DNA from: Rattus norvegicus
Taxonomy: Eukaryota; Chordata; Mammalia; Rodentia; Muridae
NCBI RefSeq assembly: GCF_036323735.1
Contig: NC_086034.1
Location: 16,965,501 to 17,029,500 of the forward strand
DNA: 64,000 nucleotides
Direction of reading: 5' to 3'
A program made the position numbers and the translations under genes. The notes beneath the pieces are model-generated. The model was given only the letters and a program-made list of their open reading frames with translations, searched no databases and was not told the origin of the DNA. Shown piece after piece: positions 10,601-23,588 of the stretch (its first letter is position 1; each line of letters begins with the position of its first letter).

Positions 10601-12008
10601 TGTCTAGGTTGGTGGCTGCCTGATTGAAATTTACTTTTAGATAAGCAGGTTACTTGCTAGCACAAATATATATAAGACAATTATTCATTGTTTCTCAGAA
10701 ATTAGGTCTGCGGTGGTTTTGAGTGCCGAATCCAGCACTCTTCCCAGGTCCTGGCAGAGAACCTCCTCCATTGTCTCAGAGCAGCTGCTCCAGATGTTTC
10801 TGTGGGAGCGGACTTTCTTCTGTGAAGCTGGATGAGCACTGGTGTTTGCTGGGAAATAACACTTCTTAGGACAGAAGAGATGGCTAGTAGTTTCCTAACC
10901 TGACCAGGAAATGTATGTTGCAGAGATGACAGAGGGACCTCATGAAAGCCCCACGGAGAACGCTAAGCAGCTGCCAGAGCCCCAGATCCTATGTTTTTGG
11001 AGCAGCAGGAAGAGTGTATTCCATGTTGTATATAAATGACACTGATACGTCCATGTGGTGATCTTATCTATAGAGAATTTCCCACAGAAGAAGCACCGTG
11101 AAGACACAGCCCAGTCAGTTGCCGTGTTTGTCTCTCTGTGATTAGGACACCAGTGCCAATCTAGTTGGAAATCAGCGTATTTGTGCCAGCTCCAGTCGTT
11201 CTTAGGGCTACACTATACATACACGTGTATATTCCTTTGGAAGCAGGAGCAATTTCTACATCTCCCTTTTCCTCCTGCATTGTGCCTCACTAGGAAACCA
11301 CTGCCTATTTTAGAGAGCATTTCCAGCCCCTTATATTGTGGCTGGATTCCATGGTGTTGTATGTAATTGATCCCCTGCCAGGACATTCAGACAGCACTTT
11401 CAGTCTGACTATAATAATAACGTGTGAATAACCACGTTCACATGTCACTCCAGTCTTGAGTCTGCACCTTTGAGACAGGAGTCGAGAACTGCAATGGTGA
11501 ACATATTCTGGTCTTTTAATCTCATTGGGTCACAATTCTGGGCTTGGGTGGGATCATTTGTTTGGTCTGTTATCCTATATAACTATAAATAGAAATAGTC
11601 ACCCTAAAAAATACTCACGTATCTGCCTTCATACCTGAAAAGACTGGGGAACAGCTGAGAGTAGGCACACGTTTGATTACTTGCCACCATGGAGAGACAG
11701 CAGGGCACACACATGCGCATGCATGCACACACATACTAACACTCTCTTATACACTTTGTAGGCAGCATGACAAGGGCTGTATGAGCTACTTGAAGTAGGA
11801 GAAACTCCCTTGTACTGCTTGACAAAACTCCAGAGCCAGACATGATCTGTGGCTCGAAGGAGGAGGTATGTTCCAAGAGTAGAGAGGAAAGGATTATTGA
11901 GATGGGAAAGCACAGTGTGATAGCTAGAATATGGCAGGATATTCAGTGGGGTAAGAGCCCAGGATATATGATGACAGGGACGTGCTTGAGGTGAGTCTTA
12001 AGGGAAGC
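10600..12008. other. Region right of the X-box, nothing certain
   Basis: Mixed sequence with several splice-like sites. Non-coding 5' exons of Dydc1 may lie here, but I cannot identify them. No clear SINE or LINE is visible except short CA-rich bits near 11700-11740. Confidence 0.3.
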
Positions 12009-13038
12009 TGTGGTGGTTTGAATATGCTTGGTCCAGGGAGTGGCACTGTTAGGAGGTGTGGCCTTGTTGGAAGAAGTGCGTCACTCTGAAAGTGGGCTTT
12101 GAGAGCTTCTTCCTAGCTGCCTGAGGAGGATGCCAATCTTCTCCTGGAGGCCTTCACATTAAGATGTAGAATTCTCAGCTTCTCTCCTGCAATGCCTGCC
12201 TGGATACTGCCATGGTCCTGCTTTATGGATAATGAACTGAAACTCTGAAAATGCAAGCCAACCCCAATTAAGTGTTGTCCTTATAATAGTGGCCTTGGTC
12301 ACGGGCACTGACTAACACAGAAGCTGATACCAGAGACTGAGGATCGCTGTGATACCATGGTTTTGGCTGGAGGAATGTGGCTTTTGGGACTTTGGATTTG
12401 GAAAGCCATGGAATGCTTCAAGTGAGGCTTAATGGTTCGTCCTAGTAGGAATATAGAAGATATTGGTGATTTGAACTCTGGAGATCTTTCTTATGCTTTG
12501 GTGAAGAATGTTGCTGCTCTTTTCCCTTGTCTGAAGAGTCTGTCTGAGACTCAGGTGAAAGGACTCAGATTAATCACACTGATAAAGAAAGTCTCAGGAA
12601 CACCCAGCATAGACTTTGTCCTCTGGATTACTGTCATGAAGATTGCTCTGATTAAGCATAGCAAGCCTAAAAAGAAAAACTACAAGATGTATGGTTCAAA
12701 TAATAAATGGGCACCAGGAAGTGCAATGGAATGAAATCCTGCGTTCAAGTATATTAAATAGATTAAGGGAGTGGTGACCTCAGGACAAGATCCCACCCAG
12801 CTAAGCTTATTGTTTATGTGTTTGCAGTTGGACAAGGAATAGTTATATATCACGTTAGGTATTGTTACCTGGTTATTGTTTTCATTTTGACTTTTAGTCT
12901 AGAATGAACTACAGTCCAGAAATGGAGAGTACACCTGTGATCCATGTCTTAAGGTTGGAAGAGACAGGCTTGATTCGGATCTTGATGTAGAATGACACAT
13001 GCTTTTGATCCAGATCTTGAGGAACAGTGACCATGAAA

Positions 13039-13343
13039 AACTTAGGTCCAGGCATTATGGTACATGTCTTTAATCCCGGGCGGGGGGGGGGGGGAGAGAG
13101 AGAGAGAGAGGAAGAGAAGAAGAAGAAGAAGAAGAAGAAGAAGAAGAAGAAGAAGAAGAAGAAGAAGAAGAAGAAGAAGAAGAAGAAGAAGAAGAAGAAG
13201 AAAGGAGAAGAAGGAGAAAGGAGAAGAGAGGAGAGGAGAGGAGAGGAGAGGAGAGGAGAGGAGAGGAGAGGAGAAAAGAGAAGAGAAGAGAAGAGAGGAC
13301 AGAGAGACAGATACCTGAGTTCAAGGTCAGTCTGCTACGGAGC
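13039..13343 (+). repeat. B1 SINE split by a 240-bp purine microsatellite
   Basis: The B1 head (AGGCATTATGGTACATGTCT then TTTAATCCCGGG) ends at about 13080, and the B1 centre resumes at about 13314 with GAGTTCAAGGTCAGTCTGC. The purine tract between them replaces the normally purine-rich B1 segment. Confidence 0.75.
13081..13313. repeat. Compound purine microsatellite (G)n(GA)n(GAA)n(GGAGA)n
   Basis: The successive blocks are a G run (13082-13094), GA repeats, a GAA run of about 85 bp (13118-13203), and GGAGA/GAGAA pentamer repeats to about 13300. It generates the Lys/Arg- and Glu-rich frames on the plus strand and the Ser/Leu-rich frame on the minus strand, which are not genes. Confidence 0.95.
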
Positions 13344-13364
13344 AAGTTCTAAGTAAAGGAAAGC

Positions 13365-13475
13365 TTAGGTCCAGGTGTGATGGTACATACCTATAATCCC
13401 AGAACTCAGGACACTGAGACAAGTACATCTCTAAGTTGAAGTTCAGTTTGCAGAGCAAGTTCCAGGAGAGCTAAT
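13365..13475 (+). repeat. Second, tandem B1 SINE copy
   Basis: It begins CTTAGGTCCAGGTGTGATGG, matching the start of the B1 at 13039 including the same upstream bases. It runs through CCTATAATCCCAGAACTCAG to TCCAGGAGAG. The shared flanking bases suggest a local tandem duplication rather than two insertions. Confidence 0.65.
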
Positions 13476-15434
13476 CTTAAGCAGTGAAGGAGTTGGAAAA
13501 CAGAAGGCTGGTAATAATGTAATAGAACGAGGGAGCAATGTTCCAGCCTCGGCAAGCAGCAGGACTCGCCAGCTTCAGCCACACAGCTCTGGCTGTAGAG
13601 TCAAAACTAGACAGGACTACTGGGAAAATTGATGCTGATTAGCTGCAGTTAAGAAATTAGTGGTGAGTAAGAAGAGACCAATATCAGTGAGGTAACATCT
13701 GGGAAGTGTTTTTTGAGAGCACAAAGAAGCTGTGTTCCAGAACCTGTGTTCCGGGTTGCACCTTGTGCTGCAGCTGGACTTGGAATGGGTAAGAACCACA
13801 CAGGTGGTACTGGTTTGGAAGAAATAAAGTGGTCATGGAGAGCAGCTGAGGCAAGGCCCTGAGATGAGGGAAGGACATTGGTGAAGATTGAGCCTCAATT
13901 GCAGTTGATAGCCCAGGACTGAAGGGGTCATGCAAAGAAACTGAGGCTTGGCACCATGAAGAGAGCCTATGAGAGGCTACTGGTGAAGCCTAGTTGCAAC
14001 AGAAGACTCCAGTGAATTGGAGACACCCGTCTCATGGGGTGATCACCAAGAACAGCAGCAGCAGTGGAGTGGAGTCAACCAGAGCCTAGAGTGCTACAGA
14101 GGGCAGAGCTGGAGAAGTGACCCAAGCCCTTAGGAGGAGCCCAGAAGATCATGTGTGACTCTGTCATTGGAACAAGAAGCTGTGAAGTTGACGTTGCCTC
14201 GGACACCCCAAGATGTTAGAGACGTCAAAGCTAAGGAAAGCTACCAACGGAGTGGAACCAGCCCAGGGGAGAGAAGTTATTGTAGTCATCAAAGGAGTTG
14301 GATATCAGACTTGGAGACATGGAGTTTGGAGTTTGCTCAGCTGGTTTTTGGGTTTGCTTTGGTACTGTGCCATGTGTATATGATCTGATATTTTATTTTG
14401 ATTTTTATAGGAGATTACAGTTAAGAAATTTCATGAACCTCAGTAGAGACTTCAAACTTGGGCTTTTAAACTTTGAGGAAACTGTGACAGAGTATGAGGA
14501 TTTTTGAAGTTGGAAGAAATGTATTTGCTTTATTCTATGGCTAGGTATGGTCCCCGCAGGCCATATTTGAACAAGCCTATGGGGGCAAGGGAGTGGAACA
14601 TGCTTGTCTGAATATCCTTGGCCCAGGGAGTGGCCTTGTTGGAGGAAGCGTGTCACTGTTGGGGCTGGGCTTGGAGAGCTTCCCCCTAAGCTACCTGAAA
14701 CTGACAATCTTCTGGAGGCCTTCAGATCAAGATGGAGAACTCTCAGCTTCCTCCGAGCCATGCCTGCCCGGACACTGCCGTGCTCCTGCCATGATTATAA
14801 TAGAGTGAACCACTGAAAGTGTACGCCAACCCCGATTAAACGCTCCCCTTTGTAAGAGTTGCCTTGGTCATGGTGTTGCTTCACAGCAATGAAAACCCTG
14901 ACTAACACAGAAGTTTATGAGTAACCCTTGCTGTTTATTGGGATTTGAACTGATATCCTCTGGCTTCGACAATACACGATTTTACAGAGGAGATGGACAG
15001 TTTGTGATGTTTTATTGAAGTGCTTAGGAGAAGCACCTTAGAGCCACTAGAGTTATGACCGTGAAGTCAAGAAGTGAGCACAAACCCTCCATTAATCTGC
15101 CAGCCAAGAGCTCACGGCTGTTCAGTCAAGCTCTCTGAGTCTAGCACCTTATCTGCCAGTTGCCTCGGATGGGGTAGGCTTAAACTGGCACCAGCATTAC
15201 TTAGCACAGTGCTATTAATAATGCTAATGTCTCATCCTGGTTTTGGGACTAAGCTGGAGAGCCTTTGGGATGTAGAAGCTAATATAACTATGGCTACTGC
15301 TGAGTTCTCTTGTAGATGGTTTGAAGCTTCCTGAGGCCAACTTGCTTATGCCATGCCTTATAAGAAGCACCACGACTAGTGGCCTAGTAGAATGTTCAGG
15401 TGGCCTCCCTTGATCACTCTTTGCTTATTTGCTT

Positions 15435-15556
15435 AGTTTTGGTTTTTCAAGACAAGGTTTTTTCTGTGTCACCCCGGCTGTCCTGGAACTCTCCCTGTAG
15501 ACCAGGCTCTACATGCCTCTGTCTCTCTAGTGCTGGGATTAAAGATGTGTGCCCCC
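15435..15556 (-). repeat. B1 SINE just upstream of Dydc1 coding exon 1
   Basis: CAAGACAAGGTTTTTTCTGT, GGCTGTCCTGGAACTCTCCC and GTGCTGGGATTAAAGATGTG form a nearly complete B1 in reverse complement. It ends about 90 bp before the Dydc1 exon acceptor. Confidence 0.88.
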
Positions 15557-15657
15557 ACTGACTTCCCAACCTCCACTTTCCTTTGAACTGTGCCTACTCA
15601 GAACACTTTTGGCGCTAATGAAAAACTTCTGTGGCTGGTTTTATTTAGGAGTTAGAA

Positions 15658-15804
15658 ATGGAGTCAAGATACCTTCAACAGTGCCTGGGGACCTGCCTAA
15701 CTCAAGGTCTTGCGGAAGTTGCAAGAGTTCGCCCACTGGATCCCATTGAATATTTAGCCTTGTGGATTTATAAGTACAAGGAAAACGAGAGCATGGAGCA
15801 ATTG
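15658..15804 (+). CDS. Dydc1: Dydc1 coding exon 1 (start codon, DPY30 motif)
   Basis: The acceptor TTTTATTTAG is followed by nine untranslated bases and then the ATG of MESRYLQQCLGTCLTQGLAE. The exon ends ...ESMEQL before the donor GTAAAT. It is 147 nt and 49 codons long, identical in size and phase to Dydc2 coding exon 1. The 5'UTR must continue in an upstream exon. Confidence 0.93.
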
Positions 15805-18800
15805 GTAAATATGGGGCTCCTTTTAGAAGAGCATGACAATTGGTTCTTCTTGTCTATATTTCTGTATTCAATCTGTTTTTCTATTACAATATATAAAAGT
15901 GGAGAGGGGAGGAAACTGAAAGTTTGTTTTGATTTTCAATATTTTCTTCTCTGTGTTGTCTTTTTCTGTTGTATTTGAATATGTCAAATATGTTGACATA
16001 TTTATCTGTACACTTTTTCTCTTTCTGCTTTCTTTTTATTTATATTTATGGTATAATCTTAATTTTGCATTCTTCATTCACCTAAAACCTAAAACTCCCC
16101 CAAAATCGTTGCATAGTTTCCAAGTGAATAGACCATCATTTGCTTAACAGACCTTCTAATGCTTGTAATTGAGACGCTTCTGAGGTCGCATTTACACACT
16201 TCTGGATCTCTAACTGTGTGCTGTTGCTTTCATACCAATTGCTAGAGACAGAAAGAACTGATTGCGTTGGAGCACGAGAGAGAATTAGCTATGATGGAGC
16301 AGGAAATGATGGATCGACTCAAAGCAGAGGAACTCTTGTTTCAGCAGGTGAGACAAGAGGGAGGGCGTGGCTGAAGTGAACATCGCCCTTGGTGAGTGCA
16401 CCCACATCCTGAGGTACTGACGATCTCCGGCCACTTAGACATGGCTCTCTAGTATTCCGTTTCTCTTTCTGGAAAAGTCTATAGCATGAGATAATAGGAC
16501 AACCCAGAAAGTGAGTTGGGGTGGAAGCCAAGGCAACAGTGAGGCCAAGGGACAGTAGCCAACAGCCCCACTGCTGAGCTGGTGCTCATTCTAAGGCCAG
16601 GCAATCTCTCTAGGAAGAGTGGGCAGGGGGGAGGGCGGTAGGTGAGGAGAGAGATAATGAGTGAGCATAGTCCTTTCATGGAGCTTGTGAGGGGACGAGC
16701 AGTGGGCTTTATTTTGGTTTAAGAACACACAGAGTACAATGAGTGACACTAGAAAGTAGAAAAAAATAGTCTAGAGGCTCTGTCCACAGGCATGAGAGAA
16801 AATGGGTCTGGTAAACGAGTGGACGAGTGCTTCTTATTGTAGTTCAGGGACAGAGAATGGGTGGCCTCCGTTTTAGGTGGGTGTGTCACCTGGTGACAAG
16901 TTAAAAGCAGACTTCATGCTACCGTCTCTATTGTCTGTACAAAGTAAGAACCAACCGTGAACACACATGAAGAATAATGAAATAATATGGTACTAATAAT
17001 AATTATATTTTATTATCATTAAATAATACGGTAGGGGATGAAAGAGTGGGCTGATCAAGCTTTACATGTTGAACATCTCTAACCTGAAAAAAAAAATCCA
17101 AAAACTGTTCCTAAGCACGAAACTTTTTGTGAACTTACACAACGCCAAAAAGTGAGAAATCCCACACTGTTAATCTTTGTTTCACGCAAAAATTATTAAA
17201 ATATGGCATACAATTATTTTCAGGTAGAAGGCAAAACGTAACTGAATTTCATGTTTAGGCTTGGGTACCATACCTAAGGCATCTTTCTATTTTGATTTAC
17301 ATATTAAAGATATGTAAATATGTCAAAATTAAGAGATCTGGAGCAGATCTAGTCCGAAGCATCTCTGAAACAAAATCCTCAGCCTGCATGACGCCACGTT
17401 TCGAGACCGATATTCACAATAGTGCTGGTCCCTTGGCCCATCCTCCCCTGACAGCTTCTCCTGCTGGTCTGTGTCCTACTGAAGAGAAGCAGGGATCTCT
17501 GTAGTTTTCCTTCTCTGGGACAGCGAGTTCACGGGAAGATACTCCACTTCCTTTCACTCATCTCTTTTACCCTACTTGAATAAACGTTAGCAACACCAGA
17601 AAGTAAGCATTTTCCTAGCCATGCTAGCCGGCAAAGCTGATCTGCTGTGCGTTGAAAGCGAAGCACTTCCTGTGCCAGGTATGCGGAAGGTCCGGTGACA
17701 TTCTACAAGGAGACTGCGGCTGGTTAAAGGCGTCGGTTTGGTGAGCAGAAACACATGAGAGGAGGAGGGCTGGCCCAGCAGAGAAGGCTTTCTCACCAAA
17801 AGTCTAATAATACAAACAAGCTGATTCTGCAGGGGACAAGTCATTTCTTTGAATGTGGAAATCAACATTGTTTAAATTAACTCACACTGGCAAATGTCAT
17901 TCTCGCTTTGACAACAAGTGAATTACTTAGATACTCAATATTTTTTGCAGGCTTGTTCTATGTTTTATGAAGAACTTTTGCTGTAATAAGAGAATCAATC
18001 TTAAAATTTCTTTCTTCTTTTTTTTTTTTTTTTTTTTGAGATAGACGTTTTCTGTGTAGCCCTAGAAGTCCTGGAATTCACTCTGTAAACCAGGGTGGCC
18101 TCCAATTCACGGAAATCAATTTGCCTCTAGCTCCCAAGTGCTGGGATTAAAGGCATGTACCACCACACCCTGCAACTTTTCTATTTTTTTTTAACATTTA
18201 CTTTCTTTTTAAAATTAAAAGAATACTATTATGAGTGTGCGATTTATGCAGGGGTGGGAACAGAATGCATACACACCACGGCCCATGTGCGGAGGTCAGA
18301 AGTCTGCATTGTGGAGTTGCTTCTGTTTTTCCCCCCTTCAGACTGGTTATGGGGATTGAATTCAGGTCAGTAGGCTCCCTGATGGTGCTTTTACCCACTA
18401 AGCTGTCTGATGACCTTTGACCTTTGCCTTCTCGTAAGTCGAGACTATTGGTGGGTGCCTCGTCCGTGAATGACATTCACCGGGTTCTTTTTTTTTTTTT
18501 TTTTTTTAATCTTTATTAACTTGAGTATTTCTTATTTACATTTCGATTGTTATTCCCCTTCCGGGTTTCGGGGCCAACATCCCCCAGCCCCTACCCCTGC
18601 CCTTCTCTATGGGTGTTCCCCTCCCCATCCTCCTCCCATTACCGCCCTCCCCCCCAACAATCATGTTCACTGGGGGTTCAGTTTTGGCAGGACCAAGGGC
18701 TTCCCCTTCTACTGGTGCTCTTACTAGGATATTCATTGCTATCTATGAGGTCAGAGTCCAGGGTCAGTCCATGTATAGTCTTTAGGTAGTGGCCTAGTCC

Positions 18801-21800
18801 CTGGAAGCTCTGGTTGGTTGGCATTGTTGTTCATATGGGGTCTCAAGCCCCTTCAAGCTCTTCCAGTCTTTTCTCTGATTCCTTCAACGGGGATCCTATT
18901 CTCAGTTCAGTGGTTTGCTGCTGGCATTCAACTATGTATTTGCTGTATTCTGGCTGTGTCTCTCAGGAGAGATCTACATCCGGCTCCTGGTGGCCTGCAC
19001 TTCTTTGCTTCATCCATCTTATCTAGTTTGGTGGCTGTACATGTATGGGCCACATGTGGGGCAGGCTCTGAATGGGTGTTCCTTCTGCCTCTGTTCTAAA
19101 CTTTGCCCACTATTCCCTGCTAAGGGTATTCTTGTTCCCCTTTTAAAGAAGGAGTTAAGCATTTGCATTTTGGTCATCCTTCTTGAGTTTCATGTGTTCT
19201 GTGCATCTAGGGTAATTCAAACATTTGGGCTAATAGCCACTTATCAATGAGTGCATACCATGTGTGTTTTTCTGTGATTGGTTTACCTCACTCAGGATGA
19301 TATTTTCCAGTTCCATCCATTTGCCTATGAATTTCATAAAGTCATTGTTTTTGATAGCTGAGTAATATTCCATTGTGTAGATGTACCACATTTTCTGTAT
19401 CCATTCCTCTGTTGAAGGGCGTCTGGGTTCTTTCCAGTTTCTGGCTATTATAAATAAGGCTGCTATGAACATAGTGGAGCACGTGTCTTTGTTATATGTT
19501 GGAGCATCTTTTGGGTATATGCCCAAGAGAGGTATAGCTGGGTCCTCAGGTAGTTCAATGTCCAATTTTCTGAGGAACCTCCAGACTGATTTCCAGAATG
19601 GTTGTACCAGTCTGCAATCCCACCAACAATGGAGGAGTGTTCCTCTTTCTCCACATCCTCGCCAGCATCTGCTGTCACCTGAGTTTTTGATCTTAGCCAT
19701 TCTCACTCACCAGGTTCTTTTAGGGCAGTGTCACCATGTTAAAGAAAACAAACTGTAGCTTGCTATTGAGGTAAGAAAACATTCCTGTCTCACTGTGTTT
19801 TCAAAGCGTGCCTTTCAACATCCTGGTCTTTTATTGTTTGTTTGCTTGCAACAGTGTCTCATTGTATTAACCCAAATAAGCCTCCCATCCCAGATCCTCC
19901 TGTCCTAAGCTCCTAAAAGCTGGAATTATAAGTGTGTGTCACTGCACCTAGCTCCTTTGTTTGATAAGATGGTATCATTTTCTTTTAAAGATAACGCTGG
20001 AGCATAGTGATATTACAACATTTCAAACATGGTTAGTGTGCTGTGTTAGCTCTGATCCGTCCCGCAGTGGTGCCACAGGCCTTCGTCGTGGCCGCTTTGC
20101 TCTTCTGTGGTCAGTGAAAAGCAGTCACAGACAATTCACAATTCAACGAGCCTAGCTACATTTCAATAAAACTTTATTTGCACATTTTGAAACTTGGGTG
20201 CGATATCCTTTTCGTGTATTTTGCATCGTTATTTTTTTCCATCATGCTTTCCCTTAGCCGTCACAGGATATACACGATACGTTTGGCTTCTGAGCTGTAA
20301 CCAAACAGGAGCAGTGTCTCCCTTGGTCGAAAGGCATTATTGGACATCTGTCTAGCGTGACCTGATGGTGTGTGAGGACCAAGCACACTGTCAGTCAGTC
20401 CGTTTCCAGATTCAGCTTCACGTTTATCAGATCGTTCTCTCTTGTCGTCATGCACTCAAGACTTACTGTGAGCGCTGCTTCCTGCCTTCAGCAATTAAAG
20501 AAGTGTCTTAGGGAAATCAATCATTGTAGAAGCTGAGAAGTATTTGACTGTTATAAGTTCTAGTTTCCTGAAACTTAGTTGGGGACTTAAAAGTGTGCCC
20601 TAAGCAGTTGTTGTGGTTCCAGGAATGTTAATGCTAGAGTGGTAGAGGCAAGAGGATCGTTAGGAGCTAGAGTCCAGCCTGGACTATACAGGCAAGACCT
20701 GTCTAAGACAAAGAAGCAAAATGGAGGGGTAGAGCTAATGTGCAGCTATTAATCTGCTGTAACTGCCGTATGATTTCAATGCTTGTGATTTTTCAGCAGC
20801 AGCTGGCATTCCAGTTGGAGTTGGAAATGCAAGAAAAAGAGAAACAGAAGACAGAAGATTTCAAGACAGAGCAAGAAAAATCCACTAAGGTAATCTGAAG
20901 CTCTGTTACATGTCTGCTTGTGAGAAGCTTCTAGCCTCTTGAGGTTGTTGCCTCCAGCCATGCCAGCAGAAAGACTGTAGGGTGCATATCCCAGAGCTCT
21001 GACTTCCATCAGCTATGGGATCAAGCCCTGGTCTTTCTGGCCGCTCTCCTGTTTAACGACAGTGGTTACAGCGTAGATAGGAGGACCATAGGGATCGCTC
21101 AGGAAGTGAACCTTTGTGAGTCACAATGGTCTCTAGAGGGACTCAGCCAAAGGTTTTGTCAGGAGACAGCTGTTGTTAATTATGGCGACTGATTGGAAGG
21201 CACTTGGTAGATGAGATATGTAACTTTTCATCATGATGTTACATTTATCAAAAAAAATAATTTACACCTAAAAAAAAATCTGTTCTCATGTTGACTTCCA
21301 TGTCTCTTATGAAAATAAACAATGAAGTGAGTTAATTTTTAAAAACACCTATTTTCATTGGTAATAGTCTCTGATATCCTGAAAATGTGTCCCATATAGG
21401 CCAGAGTTCTGAATGACTGTCTATGGCTACTGTCTTCCCTATCCAATGAAGCTCTCTTTATTGAACCCTCAATTAATACTGATATCAGAAGCAACTTTTA
21501 TCAAATATATTGGATATGTTTATTAATACATTAAATGAGGAAAAAGTCCATCATTTGAAACTTTTTTTTTTTGAGACAGGGTTTCTCTGTGTAGTCCTTG
21601 CTGTCATGAAATTTACTCTGTATACCAGGCTGGCCCAGTGCTTAGAGATCTCAGAGATCATGATTCTGCCTTCTGAGTCCTGGGATTAAAGACTGGGTGA
21701 ACAACTCTTTAAAAACACTTAGGGTCGGGTTGGGGATTTAGCTCAGTGGTAGAGTGCTTGCCTAGCAAGCGCAAGGCCCTGGGATCGGTCCCCAGCTCCG

Positions 21801-23555
21801 AAAAAAAAAAAAAAGAAGAAAAAAAAACACTTAGGGTCAGGGTGAATTGAGTAAAAGAGGTGAGATGTTCAAGGGTGAATTCAAGTATCTGCATAACTTT
21901 ACTATCCACATGCTGATCTGTTAGCTTGGGTAGCAGGAGCATTTTTGGGGGGTGTGCATAAGCTTACACATATCCAGCACACCAGAGGGTCATATGAATG
22001 GCTCCAGGTATCAAGCCTGTGTGACCACAGAGCCAACACAACTCTAATACTTTGTGTCCATATTGGCTTAATGACCCTCATCTCCACCTTGGAAACACTT
22101 AATCACTGCTAAGAGTCCTTTCATGTCCCTTGTTCGGGGCCTATAGATGCACTATATAAAAACTATTATTCTCAAATGTATGAGGACTCCCGAGTTAAAA
22201 AGAGACCAGTCAGGGATGCTTGCTTCAGACCCCTGGGAGCAAACATAAAGAGCTAAAGGGAACATCTCCCCTGCTGCACCTTGCTGTTGATTTTAGCCTC
22301 TCTCCTGATGCTCTGGTTTATGGCAGAGGATGAGGGCCTTGGAATTTATTGGGTTCCAGAGGGTCATATGTTGAAGCTCCCTGCATTACAGAGGAATGCA
22401 TTCATTTTCTAGTTCAGTTAAAAGAACTTGGGGAAAAGGTAGTCTCAAACAGTCATCCGTATGGTTGAGGGTCATGCTCTTGTAAGCTTATAAACAGCCT
22501 GGGGCTACTGCGTGGATGCAAGGTAATAGCTTCCTGGAAAAGCCAGGTATACTGGTCCGTACTTTTGATCCTAGTATGCGGTGAGGCAGAGGAATCTCTG
22601 AGTTCAAGACCAGGCTGGTTCACATAGCTCAAGGACAGCCAGGACTACATGGTGAGACCCCCATCTCAAAAAAGGTCAAAAGTAAAGAGGTGAAAACTTC
22701 CCAGAAAAAAAATGCAATCAGCATTGCAAAATAGTACCACATATATCTCTAGTAGGGTGGTCATATGCACAATCACAGATCGAGTCCTCTTCCAACTACC
22801 AAACTGCCTTAACCTGGCGAGAGTCATGTGACCTTGCTGAAGGTCATAGTGATGAAGAGAAGGGTGCCATAGTAGGTTGGCTTGGTTAGAAGAACGCCTT
22901 CTCATTCAGAAGTGGCCTTCCATGCTGGGCAAACATTTCCACTGCAGAGTCTAAGTGTTGCTAAGGACCTATGGAGACCACTTGCGCATGGTACGGTAGC
23001 TTGGACAAGGTTAATTCATTTAGAAATATACATTCCTTTTTTCCTTTATACCCAACTTCAAATTCTCTTTAAAAATCTTACTTAAGATGCTCTTTTAATA
23101 TGGGTGTTTTTCATAGTTGTTAGAATGCTTGCTTCAGTTTTAATGTTTCAGCCCATCTTTAAAATTCATAATATTTATTAAGTCTTTAAAAATTTCATAC
23201 AGTGTATCTCTTTTATACATTTCCCTTTTATTTTTAAGACTACAATGTAATCACATCATTTCTCTATTTTCTTTCCTCCAACCAAACCCTCCCATAGACT
23301 TCTCCTTATTTTCTTTCAAATTCATTGCCTTTTCCCATTAGTTAATTATTTCCCATTAATAATTAATTAATTAATAATTCCCATTAATAATTAATAATTT
23401 CCCATCATTCCCACATATGTATATATATATTCCTGCTCTGTCTGTATTATGTAACTTTTGTATATGTTTTCAGGGCCTGGGCCCTGAATTTGGCCTTGGA
23501 TAACTCATTAGTGTGCTTTTCTCTGAGGAAGACCATTTCTCCTACTCCCAGTATT

Positions 23556-23588
<33 letters not shown>

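Larger units (their letters stand above)
12009..14909 (+). mobile_element. LTR-like retroelement: two ~311-bp direct repeats about 2.3 kb apart
   Basis: A left repeat (12009-12319) and a right repeat (about 14599-14909) lie in the same orientation and share many segments. Shared examples are GGTGTGGCCTTGTTGGA-type text, TTGCCTTGGTCATGG-type text, and the end ACTAACACAGAAG. The left repeat starts TGTGG and both end in ACA, fitting TG...CA LTR ends. The interior has no retroviral protein domains and carries the B1 and microsatellite insertions at 13039-13475. It is probably a non-autonomous rodent element; the family name is not certain. Solo copies of the same repeat in reverse orientation occur elsewhere (24880-25200). 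Confidence 0.6.

Noticed and set aside
12432..12734. Plus-strand open frame of 100 codons
   Set aside because: It lies inside the LTR-like element, with no retroviral or host domain.
13027..13356. Lys/Arg/Glu-rich and Ser/Leu-rich frames on both strands
   Set aside because: They come from the GA/GAA/GGAGA microsatellite.
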